Positions 47,050 through 57,535 of a stretch of 64,000 nt of DNA are shown here, in pieces. The notes below the pieces were generated by a model. The model made no database searches. It had not been told where the DNA came from and worked only from the letters and a program-made list of their open reading frames with translations. Location of the stretch: assembly GCF_963259705.1 (NCBI RefSeq), contig NC_081850.1, positions 34,687,799 through 34,751,798 of the forward strand, read 5' to 3'. Origin of the DNA: Myotis daubentonii (Eukaryota; Chordata; Mammalia; Chiroptera; Vespertilionidae). Each line of letters starts with the position of its first letter. The stretch's first letter is position 1. Both the position numbers and the translations under genes were made by a program.

Positions 47050-47102
<53 letters not shown>
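47050..47102. repeat. (TA)n microsatellite at a Helitron 5' end
   Basis: About 26 TA units replace the expected AT-rich 5' terminus of the next element. They likely grew from it. Confidence 0.95.
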
Positions 47103-47104
<2 letters not shown>

Positions 47105-47626
47105 CTAATATGCTGTGTCCAACTGGTCACTATGACGTGCACTGACCACCAGGGGGCAGATGCTCAACACAGGAGCTGCTGAGCTGCAGTGACTTGGCAG
47201 CAGCAGTTCTTGGATGACGCACCCCAGAACCAGAGAGGAGGGAGCCCGATTCCTCGCAGGGCTGCACAATTCTACCTTCAGCCGTGCGTTATGTTGTTCC
47301 TGGGGCACTGTTGGCCCCGAATCTGGCTTACTGCACACTTGCATTTGCGTTCCACACCCTATACAAGAGCAACTTGGCAGAGTGCCCTCTCGCACTCCGG
47401 GACCCCTCGGGGGGTGTCGAAGAGTCAGTTTTGGCCCAATCCCTGCAGGCCAGGCCAAGGGACCCCACCTGGTGGAGGGACCCCTCTCACTCCACAGATG
47501 CCAGGAAGGGACTGCGGGAGGTTGGCTCCAGGGCATGTCCAGCCCGTCTCGCCCAGTCCCGCCCCACCAGCCACCTTCTAATTAATTTCCTTTCAATGTG
47601 CACGAATCCGTGCACCAGGTCACTAC
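47103..47626 (+). mobile_element. Chimeric Helitron with captured interior
   Basis: Starts inside the common 5' sequence (TTGCTAATATGCTGTGTCC, then CACTGACCACCAGGGGGCAG) and continues with body text found in no other copy here (about 47180-47390). It then has the GGCCAGGCCAAGGGACCCCA block shared with the 55.1-kb element, and ends with the TCTAATTAATTTCCTTTCAA tail and hairpin of the 19.3-kb subfamily. The terminal CTAG is mutated. Confidence 0.8.
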
Positions 47627-47799
47627 TTTATAATCAGAGAAATATTAATACTCTCTTATTGGTTTAATAGGAATTTAGAAATTATTTAAACTTCATCATT
47701 CAGTCTTAACAAAGCATCAATATTTTCATTTTACATAATGAAGAAACGTGACTCCATGTGTTTAGGTGATTAAGCTCTTCAGTTAGTAAGTATCTAGTA

Positions 47800-47975
47800 T
47801 CTATAATAATAAAAGCGTAATATGCTCATTAGACCGGATGTCTTTCTGGACATCCTTCTAGACAAAGCCAGGGCTGCGAGGGAAACCTGGGTCCCGGGTG
47901 CAGAGGGAAGCCGGTGCCGGCAGCCGGGGGAAGGAAGGCCTACTCTTGCATGAATTTCATGCATTAGGCCTCTAG
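47800..47975 (+). mobile_element. Short Helitron, 176 bp
   Basis: TCTATAATAATAAAAGCG start after A, hairpin TGCATGAATTTCATGCA, CTCTAG end before T. Sister of the 36.96-kb copy without the internal duplication. Confidence 0.95.
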
Positions 47976-48134
47976 TCAAAGATAAAACAAAACCCAAAGT
48001 CATTGCTTTTTCCACCACACTACAGCTGCCCCAATGCTAACAGCATTAGTGAGTTCGTTCCCAATTATCTATGCATGAATCTAATGAGAACCTAGCCACT
48101 TACCATGGGCCCTTCTTGGGAAACTTTTTATCAC

Positions 48135-48335
48135 ACTTGCCTTGGCACAATGTGGTAGGAGCAACATGGGCCTTGGAGGCAACTTCAACCCTGGGCTTGA
48201 ATTCTCGCTTTGCTCCATGTTAGCTGTGCATGTGTGGACGTAAACTCTGCCTTGTGTTCACCCAGGAACACTGGCAGTGATGATACAATGGAATTTTTGT
48301 GTGATATCTCTGGCACATAGTAGGTGCTCAGTCAC
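48135..48335 (+). repeat. MIR relic
   Basis: TTCAACCCTGGGCTTGAATTC, then GATATCTCTGGCACATAGTA and GGTGCTCAGT, in MIR order. Confidence 0.75.
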
Positions 48336-48389
48336 CCACAGCGACATTACCTGGTCTCTCCTAGGATGGCATCAAGAGATACAAAATGG

Positions 48390-48645
48390 TCCTGGCCAGT
48401 GTGTGTCAGTGGTTAGAGCATCCGCCTGTGCACTGGAGGGTCACAGGTTCGATACCCGGTCAAGGGCACGTACCTGAATTGCAGGTTCCATTTGCAGGTT
48501 CCATCCCCAGCCCTGGTGAGGGAGGCTACCAATGGATATGTCTCTCTCACATAGATGTTTCTCTCCTCTCCCTCTCTTTCCCTCTCCTGTCCCTCCCCCC
48601 CGCCCCCCCCCCACCAAAACAAACAAAAACCCATCCTCATTTGTC
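48390..48645 (+). repeat. Ves SINE
   Basis: Head GGTTAGAGCATCCGCCTGTG with box B-like AGGTTCGATACC. Internal 15-bp duplication (GCAGGTTCCAT twice), then a pyrimidine tract and a C-rich run. Confidence 0.9.
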
Positions 48646-48811
48646 GGATGAGGATTAAAAAAAGAGAGAGAGAGAGAGAGTTATAAAATGATTTTGGGAA
48701 TATTGGGTTATGGGTAATGGAGCCCTGGCAAGATCCAATAGGAGTCTGTTTTAAGTGGTGTTAAACACCTGCAAAGAATTGGTATTCGGCCATATAGTCG
48801 TTTCTTTAACT

Positions 48812-49306
48812 CAGTGGTCGGCAAACCGTGGCTCGTGAGCCACATGCGGCTCTTTGGCCCCTTGAGTGTGGCTCTTCCACAAAATACCACGTGCGGGCAT
48901 GCTCGTGCAGTGCAATTGAAACTTCGTGGCCCATGCGCAGAAGTCGGTGTTTAGCCTGGGTGAGTTTATTTTGAAGAAGTGGCATTAGAAGAAGGGGGGG
49001 GTGTCGGTCAGTCGGGCAGCGGGATACGCAGCGCGGGGGAGGTGCGTGCGCTTCATGCACATGTTGAGTGAGACTGGCTACAAGACGAGTGAGGATGGGA
49101 GAGTTGGAAGGGGTCGACCTCAGCGAAGTACCTCAATCAGATTGAGGACGTTTTTAGCAAAGGCCAGCTTAGAGTACCCTAATTAAGTTAATAACAGTGT
49201 ACCTACCTATATAGTTTAAGTTTAAAAAATTTGGCTCTCAAAAGAAATTTCAATCGTTGTACTGTTGATATTTGGCTCTGTTGACTAATGAGTTTGCCGA
49301 CCACTG
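48812..49306. mobile_element. Non-autonomous hAT element, 495 bp, perfect 8-bp duplication
   Basis: Ends CAGTGGTCGGCAAAC and GTTTGCCGACCACTG are exact inverted repeats. CTTTAACT flanks both sides (48804-48811 and 49307-49314). The internal text includes a GC-rich portion and a 61-codon frame but no recognisable transposase core. Confidence 0.97.
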
Positions 49307-49455
49307 CTTTAACTCATATCCTCATATTCCCATATGTCCCAGGAGAAATTGTATTAAGAAAAAAGAAATGAGGTGCCTAGAGAACATGAGAAAATGTAGG
49401 AGTGCTTTTAGGCGTTGGTGAGCCTTTTTACAATGCTCAAAATGGATTTTCCTAA

Positions 49456-49485
49456 TCCTTTTTTTTTTTTCCCCACCCTTTATAG
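49456..49485 (+). promoter_or_regulatory. 3' splice site of the CARM1-like exon
   Basis: T11 followed by CCCCACCCTTTATAG, a strong polypyrimidine tract with the AG at the exon edge. Confidence 0.75.
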
Positions 49486-49611
49486 CTGATGGCGTCTGTG
49501 TCTTTAAATGCCTACTCAATCGAGACACCGAATGTTGCCGGGTGGGGAAGGAATCCGTCTTGATTACCCTGGGGTACAACAGTGCTCTGCTGAAGTTTGA
49601 GTCTTACGCTG
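49486..49611 (+). CDS. Internal exon of a CARM1-like arginine methyltransferase gene
   Basis: A branch-point-like CCTAATCC near 49451 and a run of pyrimidines lead to TATAG (acceptor ends at 49485). The donor GTAAGT begins at 49612. In the only frame without a stop the 126 bp encode 41 residues, beginning DGVCVFKCLLNRDTECCRVG and continuing KESVLITLGYNSALLKF. Recalled CARM1/PRMT4 exon 2 reads DVCVFKCSVSRETECSRVGK, then QSFIITLGCNSVLIQF, with the same ending phase. In CARM1 this stretch is part of the N-terminal PH-like domain before the methyltransferase core. The divergence is too large for a CARM1 orthologue, so this is likelier a paralogue (a CARM1 pseudogene on human 9p24 is recalled, and fish keep carm1l). 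No other exon was found in the window, so neighbours may lie outside. Whether the bat gene is alive cannot be judged from one exon, but this one is intact. Confidence 0.78.
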
Positions 49612-52105
49612 GTAAGTTTTGTGCTTGTCATGACCCCCTCCCTGTCTTTTCTGAAAATGAACCCCCTGATCGGTTGACTTGTTGCTGTTGCTGATTGGTT
49701 GGCTTTCAGCAGACTGTTTCCTGATGTGGGTTGTTCTAGATTAAAACAACGATATAAAGCTGGTTCAGGTGCTTGCCTGACACCCAGGCGAGAGCACTGT
49801 CAGCCTCTCCCTAGACCATGGGAACGTTTTCCTTCTCCCCTCTTTGGGCTCTCCTTCACCCAGGGCTGATTTTCCTTGAGGAGGAGGCTGTTCGCAGAAA
49901 TGTGATTTCCCGCTCCTTTGCCAGTCAGAATGTTTTCATCCTATTTTTGTCTTTGGATCATTTGTCGAACATTTTTAGATTCTGGACAACAAATGTCAAG
50001 CAATAGGGAGGTAAACTAAAGTGTAACTAGAGCTATTTTAAGAAAGGGCTAAAGGCACCTGGGCGATTTCCAGTCCGATAAAGGTAATTAGGGTTAACAA
50101 TGCCATGCGTCTACCTTTGATGGTCTGTCGTCATTTCTTTAACTTAGATATAAGGTGTTCATTTCATGGTGTTAATCCAGACGATACAAAGTATTAGCAG
50201 TGGTACAGATTCTCCTCTGGGTAGTTAAAATGCCCAAAGTTGTTTCATTTTATGGTAACTACTTGGGATAAAGAAGTTAACCTGGTTTGTAGTTTCTGAA
50301 CTGACTCCGAGTCAGCTAGAGTCCCTGGTGAGACACAGTTCGTTTTACGAAAGAAATAGCCAGTGAAAGAACAGGGAGCGATTGTACAGTACGAAGACTG
50401 CAGGGAAAACCTTTCTTCTAATGTGTTCACACTTGGAACACTTAATGCTCGAGGAAGTCATGCTGCTCAACTCCGCATAGAATGCGTATGTCCACAATGT
50501 CCATGTTTCAAGCATAGGGTACTGTTCAGAGTTGGTATGTAGAGTCTAAACAGGGTTAAGAGTTTTATTTTTTAGGGGCTCTCAACTTGAACTGCCTTCA
50601 CTGTCTGGACAAAAACTTTTCTTTGAGTCTTTCTTTAAATTGCAGTGAAATAGAACCTTTGAGATTCCAGTAGACTAAGTCCAAAGATAGTTGGATCCAT
50701 TTTACTGTGCTGCTTCCAGCCCTCTAGTTAAATAGCCTAGATAGTCGTGAGGCCCGGAACCAACTCAGTATTGGGGGCCAACGACAGGAGCCTATTGGTC
50801 CTACACAAAGGCCCCTGTAGGTAATATCTGATGCCTTAGCTGACAAGGAGAGAGAGGGAATGGACCCTTTTCGTTACATTCCTTGATACAAAGATTTTGG
50901 ACTTAGTAATGAAATTTGTATTCCATGTGCTTTTGCCTAACTTAGAATACAAATGACTAAGTTTCTACGTAATGTGTTTATACCAATCAAAAAGGCAAGA
51001 AGGGAACTTTTAAATGGGGAGCTCCTAGGTGGGACTAATTCTGAGATCATGAACTCATTATTGGTTCAGCGTGTAACCTGTGTTTCAGAAATGAGCACAG
51101 AGACCTTGGCCTACCTTGCTTTAGGACACTGGCTGTAATTGATTAGTCTCCTTTGTTCTGTAAGAAGGAAAGACAATCGATACCAAGAATTTCAGACTCT
51201 ACTTGAGAATTTTCCCAAGGGTACCTTATACCACCTTCCTATTCTGGAGTTTGTGTGTGTCTTGATTTTGCTAGGATTGAATCGCAGCATCATGTGGATT
51301 CCAAGTACAGATGTTTGCAAATTAATGGTCCTCCTTAGTTTAATTTAATAATAGTTTTCAAAAGCAACTAATGTCCCTGGGGAGTGGGTTGCCTGTCTGA
51401 TTTCCCTGGCCCTAGCGACTGAACAAGCCGAGCAGCTGGTCCCGCATTCTGGATCTGTCAAGGCAGGCGGTGGTGCGAGGGACCGGAGTCCACAGCTGCA
51501 GGCTGGGAGTGTGGCAACTGAGGAGCAGGCTGGCTGTGACTCAGTGGGTCCCGAGGGCCCAGGTCCCAGGTGGCAGTGGGATCCTGTCATTTGTCAGCTT
51601 GGGTGTTGACAGCAAGCTGTGTACATCAGACACAATTGCTACATTTTTGAGATGTGCTCTGCTTTTCTGGAGTAAGACCATGTGGCATTTGAAATGTGAG
51701 CCTGTGATTTTACATTTAGAAGTGAACAGCTGCCAATTTTCTAGAGCTTGGGTAAGAAAGAAAATCCAACTTTATTGGGAAGTTGATCAGTAGTGATAAT
51801 TAGGCACTACTAGGAAAAGAATGATCAAATACCCAAATATATCTCTAAGGAATATTTCTTTCCTTCCTCCTTTCCTTCTTCAGAATTGTGACTCAGTACT
51901 CTCCAAGCCTGATTTGGTCACATGTCAAATAATCGCCAGTGTTCTCCGAGACCACTGTGAAATCTGGCCATTAAATCTCACTGTATTTTAGAAGCAGTGG
52001 GAATATTTAATGATGACAGATGTCAACAGAGAAAGAAGTTTTAATTAAATGGACTTAATATCTATGACAAACTGACTATGAATGTACTAGATATGCGCAG
52101 GGTTT
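49612..52105. other. Probable intron of the CARM1-like gene, otherwise unassigned
   Basis: No recognisable young repeat in 2.5 kb, the longest such stretch in the window. Frames at 49818-50006 and 51470-51793 lack family resemblance. I looked for text resembling the next CARM1 exon and did not find it. Confidence 0.35.
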
Positions 52106-52109
52106 CCTT

Positions 52110-52640
52110 CCTGTTCATTCATTCATTCACTCATTCATTCATTCATTCATTCAACAAATATATATTGAGAGCCTGTTATGTGCCAAGCACTTAGTTATGT
52201 GCTAAAGATATAGCACTGAGTAAATAGAAGTCCTTACAAATATGTGGCTAACATTTTATGAGGACACAGACAATAAATGAACATACTGGTAGATAGTGAA
52301 AATAAACCAGGGAAAGAGACAGAGAATGACTGGGGATTAAGTGTGTATACTGTTCATAGGTACTTTCTGAGGGAAAGCCTCACTGATTAGCTGCCATTGG
52401 AGCTGTAGTGGACGAGGGAAGGAGTAGAGCCCTGTGTGTGTCAGGGTAAGGGTGGTCCAGACAGAGGAACAGAACTACAAAGACCCTAAGGCAGGTTGTA
52501 CTCGAAGAATGGCACTGAGAGCAGAGGGCCCAGGTGGAATGAGGGAGGAGAACGGTGAGATCAGCCAACTGGAGGCCAGATCAGGGGAGACGTTGGAGAC
52601 CATGGTGAGCATCTTGGTTTTCCTCTGAGGACTGAAAGCA
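52110..52640 (-). repeat. L2 relic with (ATTC)n
   Basis: (ATTC)n at 52118-52153 leads into CAACAAATATATATTGAGAG, CCTGTTATGTGCCAAGCACT and AGGACACAGACAATAAATGA, the L2 3' end in reverse. AGACAGAGGAACAGAACTAC further along is also L2 text. Confidence 0.75.
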
Positions 52641-53277
52641 TCTGAGGGCTTGCCGCAGAGGCCCAGCATTGTCTGAGTTTTACTTAATTTTTAGGTTCTT
52701 TTTAGAGGTAGGTATTGATACCTTCTCTCTTATTCTCACAGCAGGATTATTGTTGTTGTTTATTCCCATTTTTAAAAACAAAGCCGTTAAGGCTCAGAGG
52801 GTCGAAGGACGTTGCCCACGTGACATAAAGAAAATGTAAGGCCCATGTTCTTTCAGCAGCTTCCCAACTTCCCCTCCACTCTTCACTGGTTGACATTTCA
52901 TCTAGAAAACTCACATTTTGAATTGGGGTAACACAGCCATGGAAAGCCAACTTTTATCAGCATTTCACTATTGGAGAAAAAGAAATAAAGATACTGGTGG
53001 TCCTTATTTTGGAAGTTTATGAATCAAGAGAAATTTCTTTATCCTTTTTTATTTTGAAAAAAATTTCCAACCTAAAAGTTTCTTAAACAATACTGAGAAT
53101 TTCTGGATATCCTTAAAACAGATTCATTAATTTACAATAGTTTGTCACACTTGATTTATCTATGTGTATATGTGTGTACATATGTAAATACATATTATCA
53201 TTTTATTTCTGGAACCGTTTGAGAGTAATTTGCATGTCATATTCCTTTACTCTTTAGTACTTCACAGGTATACCCCA
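52641..53277. other. Unassigned sequence
   Basis: Degraded old-repeat style in parts (53040-53270). No gene signal. Confidence 0.3.
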
Positions 53278-53924
53278 TCCTATCTAATAAAAGAGAAACA
53301 TGGCAATTGGTGTACGACCGCTACCCTTCCCATTGGCTAATCAGGGCAATATGCAAATTAACTGCCAGCCAAGATGGCGGGCCGGCAGCCAGGCAGCTTG
53401 AAACTAACATGAGGCTTGCTTGCTTCAGTGACGGAGGACTTCAACGTTCCCTGCCTGCCGCTGCAGGCCTCTGAGCTAGCAGTTTGAAACATAGTTACAA
53501 AAATAGAAGCTAAACAAAACCCCAGAACCAGCTTTCAGCTAGCCAGGATCTCAGACCTGGAGTTGATACAGAGTTTTGATTGTAGAACCTAAACAAACCA
53601 GATACCTGCTTTAAGGAGCGGAGGCCTAAGAGCTGGAGCCTCAGAGCTAAAGCTGGCTCAGAATAAAAAAGAAAAAAAGAAAAAAAGGAGCAGTTGGGAG
53701 CTTCAGTCCCAGCCTGAAAACAGCCCTCAGCCCCACACCCAGACTGGCCAGGCACCCCAGTGGGGACCCCCACCCTGAAGGGTGTGTGACCAGCTGCAAA
53801 CAACCATCATCCCCTCATCCAGGCTGGCCAGGCTGGCCAGGCACCCCAGTGGGGACCCCCACCCTGATCCGGGACACCCTTCAGGGCAAACCAGCCAGCC
53901 CCCACCCATGCACAAGGCCTCTAT
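53278..53924 (+). mobile_element. Helitron 1 of a head-to-tail trio
   Basis: 5' end TCCTATCTAATAAAAGAG after A, then CATTGGCTAATCAGGGCAAT as in the 22.3-kb element. The interior is A/C-rich with a duplicated block (CCAGGCACCCCAGTGGGGAC near 53751 and 53840). The end GGCCTCTAT at 53924 equals CTAG with the final G changed, directly joined to the next element. Confidence 0.85.
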
Positions 53925-55071
53925 TCTATATAGTAAAAGGGTAATATGCCTCCCAGCACCGGGATCAGCGGAGCCGCGAGGTCTCCCGGCACTGGGATCA
54001 GCATGACAGGGGGCAGTGCCCAAACCCCCTGATCGCCCTGTGGCTCTGTGTGTGACAGGGGGCAGGGCCACAACCTCCCTATCTGCCCTGCTCTGTTCCT
54101 GACAGGGGAAGGCGCCCCAACGCCCTGATCAGCCCTGCTCTGTGCCTGATAGGGGGGAGCTCCCCAACCTCCTGATCACCCTGCGGCTCTGTGTGTGACA
54201 GGGTGCGGTGCCCCAACCCCCCCACCCCACGGGCCCTGCTCTGTGACGGGGTAGAGCCATAACCTCCCCATCAGCCCTGCCCTGAGTGTGAGAGTGGCAG
54301 CGCCCCAACCCCCTGATCGGCCCTGCTCTGTGGGAGATAGAGAGCGGCGCCCCAATCCCCCCACCCCACGGGCCCTGCTCTGTGTGTGATGGGGTAGAGC
54401 CATAACCTCCCCATCGGCCCTGCCCTGAGTGTGACAGTGGCGGCGCCCCAACCCCCTGATTGGCCCTGCTCTGTGGGTGATAGAGGGCGGCGCCCCAACC
54501 CCTTGATCCGCCCTGCTCTGTGCGTGACAGGGGAGAGCTCCCCAACCCCCTGATGGGCCCTGCTCTGTGCATGACAGGGGGGAGCTCCCCAACCGCCTGA
54601 TCGGCCCTGCTCTGTGCTTGACAGGGGGGAGCTCCCCAACCCCCTGATCAGCCCTGCTCTGTGCGTGACAGGGGGCAGCGCCCCAACCCCCTGATTGACC
54701 CTGCTCTGTGCGTGACAGGGGGTGGCACCGCAACCTCCCCATCGACCCTGCCTTGAGTGTGACAGGGGGCGGTGCCACAACCCCCCAATCGGCCCTACCC
54801 TGAGTGTGACTGAGGGTGGCATCGCAACCTCCTGATCCGCCCTGCTCTGTGCATGACAGGGGGCGGCGCCCCAATTCCCCAGTCGGCCCTGCTCTGAGCC
54901 CAACCAGGGGCTGCACCTAGGGATTAGGCCTGCCCTCTGCCACCCAGGAGCAGGCCTAAGCCAGCAGGTCGTTATCTCCCGAGGGGTCCCAGACTGCGAG
55001 AGGGCATAGGCCGGGCTGAGGGACCCCCCCTCCTCCCCGAGTGCACAAATTTTTGTGCACCGGGCCTCTAG
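53925..55071 (+). mobile_element. Helitron 2 of the trio, with minisatellite
   Basis: Starts TCTATATAGTAAAAGGG immediately after element 1 and ends with hairpin GTGCACAAATTTTTGTGCAC and CTCTAG at 55071. Most of its length is a GC-rich 48-bp tandem repeat. The 246-codon minus frame inside exists because 48 is divisible by three. Confidence 0.9.
54010..54905. repeat. About 48-bp minisatellite, roughly 18 units
   Basis: Units of the type CCCCAACCCCCTGATCGGCC, then CTGCTCTGTGTGTGACAGGG recur every 47-48 bp, with some 60-bp units. They vary by substitution, so the array is not freshly homogenised. Confidence 0.93.
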
Positions 55072-55461
55072 TCTTGTATAATAAAAGCCTAATAAGTGTC
55101 CAGTTGTCTCGTCACCGGTTCAACCAATCAAAGCGTAATATGCTAATGATACGCTAAGGCCGCTCAACCGCTCACTATGACGTGCACTGACCACCAGGGA
55201 GCAGACACTCCAACTGGTAGGTTAGCTTGCTGCTGGGATCCGGCCTATCAGGAGTGAGCGAGATGGGCCAGACATGCCCTGGAGCCCTCCTGCAGTCCCT
55301 CCCCAGCCCCGATCGTGCACCGGTGGGGTTCCTCGGCCTGGCCTGTGCCCTCTCGCAATCTGGAACCTCTTGGGGGATTTCGGAGAGCCAGTTTCAGCCC
55401 AATCCTGTAGGCCAGGCCAAGGGACCCCACTGCTGCACAAATTCGTGCACCAGGCCTCTAG
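55072..55461 (+). mobile_element. Helitron 3 of the trio
   Basis: Starts TCTTGTATAATAAAAGCC at the base after the CTAG of element 2. Contains GACCACCAGGGAGCAG and the GGCCAGGCCAAGGGACCCCA block. Ends with hairpin, CTCTAG and host T at 55462. Confidence 0.93.
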
Positions 55462-56040
55462 TAAACAAGAATATTCTCTTTTGTAACCCCAGTAGAATTA
55501 CCAAACTCAGGAATTTAGCATCTCTATGTATTTATATTTAATTTACAGTTCATAGTCCAGTTTCATAAATTATCCCAATAATGTCTTTTATAGCACTTTT
55601 CTCTCTCTAGTACTACATCTGTCCTAGGATCATGTATTGTAATTAGTTGTCATGTCTCTTTAGACTCATTAATTTGGTTGAGTTCCTCACCCCTTTTTCT
55701 TTCTTTGATGACATTAAGATATTTGGAGAAGAGGGATCAGTTATTTCTATAGAATATTCTCGAATTGGGGTTTTTCTAATATTTCCTTGTGAAAAGGTTC
55801 AGGTTATGCATCCCCAGTCAGAAAACTACCCATCTGATATTGTGTCCTTCTCAGAATACCACCTCAGCAAGCACTGAGTTCTACCTACCCCTTGTTGGTA
55901 GTATGAGTTTTGATCACCAGGTCAAGGCATTTTCTATTTTCTATACACAGTTACTCTGCTTTCCCTGATAGATGTAAATAGTAAGGAGTCTGTGTCAAGG
56001 CACTTTGGTATCATGCAAATATCCTGTTCCTCATCAAATA
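55462..56040. other. Unassigned sequence
   Basis: Old LINE-like style is possible. A 76-codon frame at 55647-55877 is not recognised. Confidence 0.3.
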
Positions 56041-56258
56041 GCCCAAATTTAGTATATATTTATTATCCATTGCTTTGGATGTGAAGTTGAGGTTTTTTTT
56101 ATATGTTAACCTTGTATCCTGCAGTAATCTTGCTAAGTCACTTAATTCTTGTAGGTTTGTGTTTTTTTAATAGATTCCCTAGGATTTTCTACATAAATTA
56201 TTGCATCATCTGTGATTAGAGATAGTTTTGCATTTCCCTTTCCTAGCTGTATTTGTTG

Positions 56259-56260
<2 letters not shown>

Positions 56261-56306
<46 letters not shown>
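56261..56306. repeat. (GT)n microsatellite inside the L1
   Basis: About 23 units, polymorphism-prone. Confidence 0.95.
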
Positions 56307-56307
<1 letters not shown>

Positions 56308-56497
56308 GTGTTGTTTTTTGCTTGTTGCACCAGCTAGGCCATCTAGTATAATGTTGCAGAGAAGAAGTTAGCGCGGGCCTCCTTACCTGGTTCATGATCT
56401 CAGGAAAAGCGTGCAGTTTTCACTATTAGTTGTAGGGTTTTTGTTGTTGATGCTCTTTGTCAGACTGAGTAAAGGCCATTGTATTCCTAACTTGCTC

Positions 56498-56542
56498 AGA
56501 GTTTCTATCTTGAATTGTATTTTAATTCAAGATAGAAACTCT
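56498..56542. repeat. 19-bp perfect inverted repeat inside the L1
   Basis: Arms 56498-56516 (AGAGTTTCTATCTTGAATT) and 56524-56542 with a 7-base spacer. Ordinary L1 lacks the second arm here, so it looks like a snap-back copy. Confidence 0.95.
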
Positions 56543-57321
56543 ATCTGAATCTACGAAGATGAATGAATCATTTTTATTTTTAGCCTATTAATATGATTAA
56601 TTAAATTGATTGAGTTTTGAATGTTGAAACAACCTTGAATTTCTGAGTTAAACTTGGTCATGACATATGAGCTTTTTATATAGAGCTAAATTAGATTTGC
56701 TAGAATTTTATAAATATTTTTTATGTCTATGCTTCTTAGGTATTGCTTTGTAGTTTTCTTAATGTCTTTGCCTGATTTGGGTATCAGAGTAATATTGGTC
56801 TTATAAAATAGGAGCATATCCCCTAACCTCCTTTGGTGAATTCTTTGTAAAGAATTTGGCATCATTTCTTCTTTAAACCTTTGTTAAAGTTAACAACCAA
56901 ATTCAAATGGATCTTGATTTTTTGTGTGTGTGAAAAGGTTTTAACTACAAAGTCAGTTTATTTAATACACATAAATCTATTTAATGTATCTTCTGTTTAT
57001 TGATTGAGCCTTAATTGTCTTTCATGGAATTTATCTATTTCATCTAGGTTGTCAAATTAATTGCTATTAAGTCATTCATAATATTTCTTTATGTCAGTAT
57101 GATCTGTAATAATGTTCTTTCTCTTATTTCTTATATGATAATATATGTTTTTATTAATTTACTTAGAGGTTTATCAACTTTATTGATTATTTCAATGAAA
57201 CAGCTTTTTGGTTCATTCATTTTTCTCCATTTTCTGTCTTATTGATTCTTGCTTTTATATTTATTTTATCCTTCTCATTACTTTGATTCTCTGATTACTA
57301 TTTTCTCTTTAACTTTTAAAA

Positions 57322-57535
57322 TATATATTTTTTATTGATTTCAGAGAGGAGGGGAGAGGAAGAGAGAGATAGAAACATTAATGATGAAAGAGAATCATGA
57401 ATTGGCTGCCTCCTGCACTCCCCCTATTGGGGATCATGCTTGCAATCCAGGCATGTGCCAGACCGGGAATCGAACCATGACCTCCTAGTTCACAGGTTGA
57501 CACTCAACCTCTGAGCCACACTGGTCATGCTTCTA
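57322..57535 (-). repeat. Ves SINE inside the L1
   Basis: Tail TTTTTATTGATTTCAGAGAG, purine tract, GGCTGCCTCCTGCACTCCCC, and head TCTGAGCCACACTGGTCATG in reverse. Confidence 0.93.

Noticed and set aside
47105..47667. Frames of 123-143 codons on both strands
   Set aside because: Within the 47.1-kb Helitron; no domain and mutually overlapping.
54129..54916. Long minus-strand frames (147, 246 and 210 codons) as genes
   Set aside because: They are three readings of the same 48-bp minisatellite inside a Helitron. Openness follows from the period, not selection.
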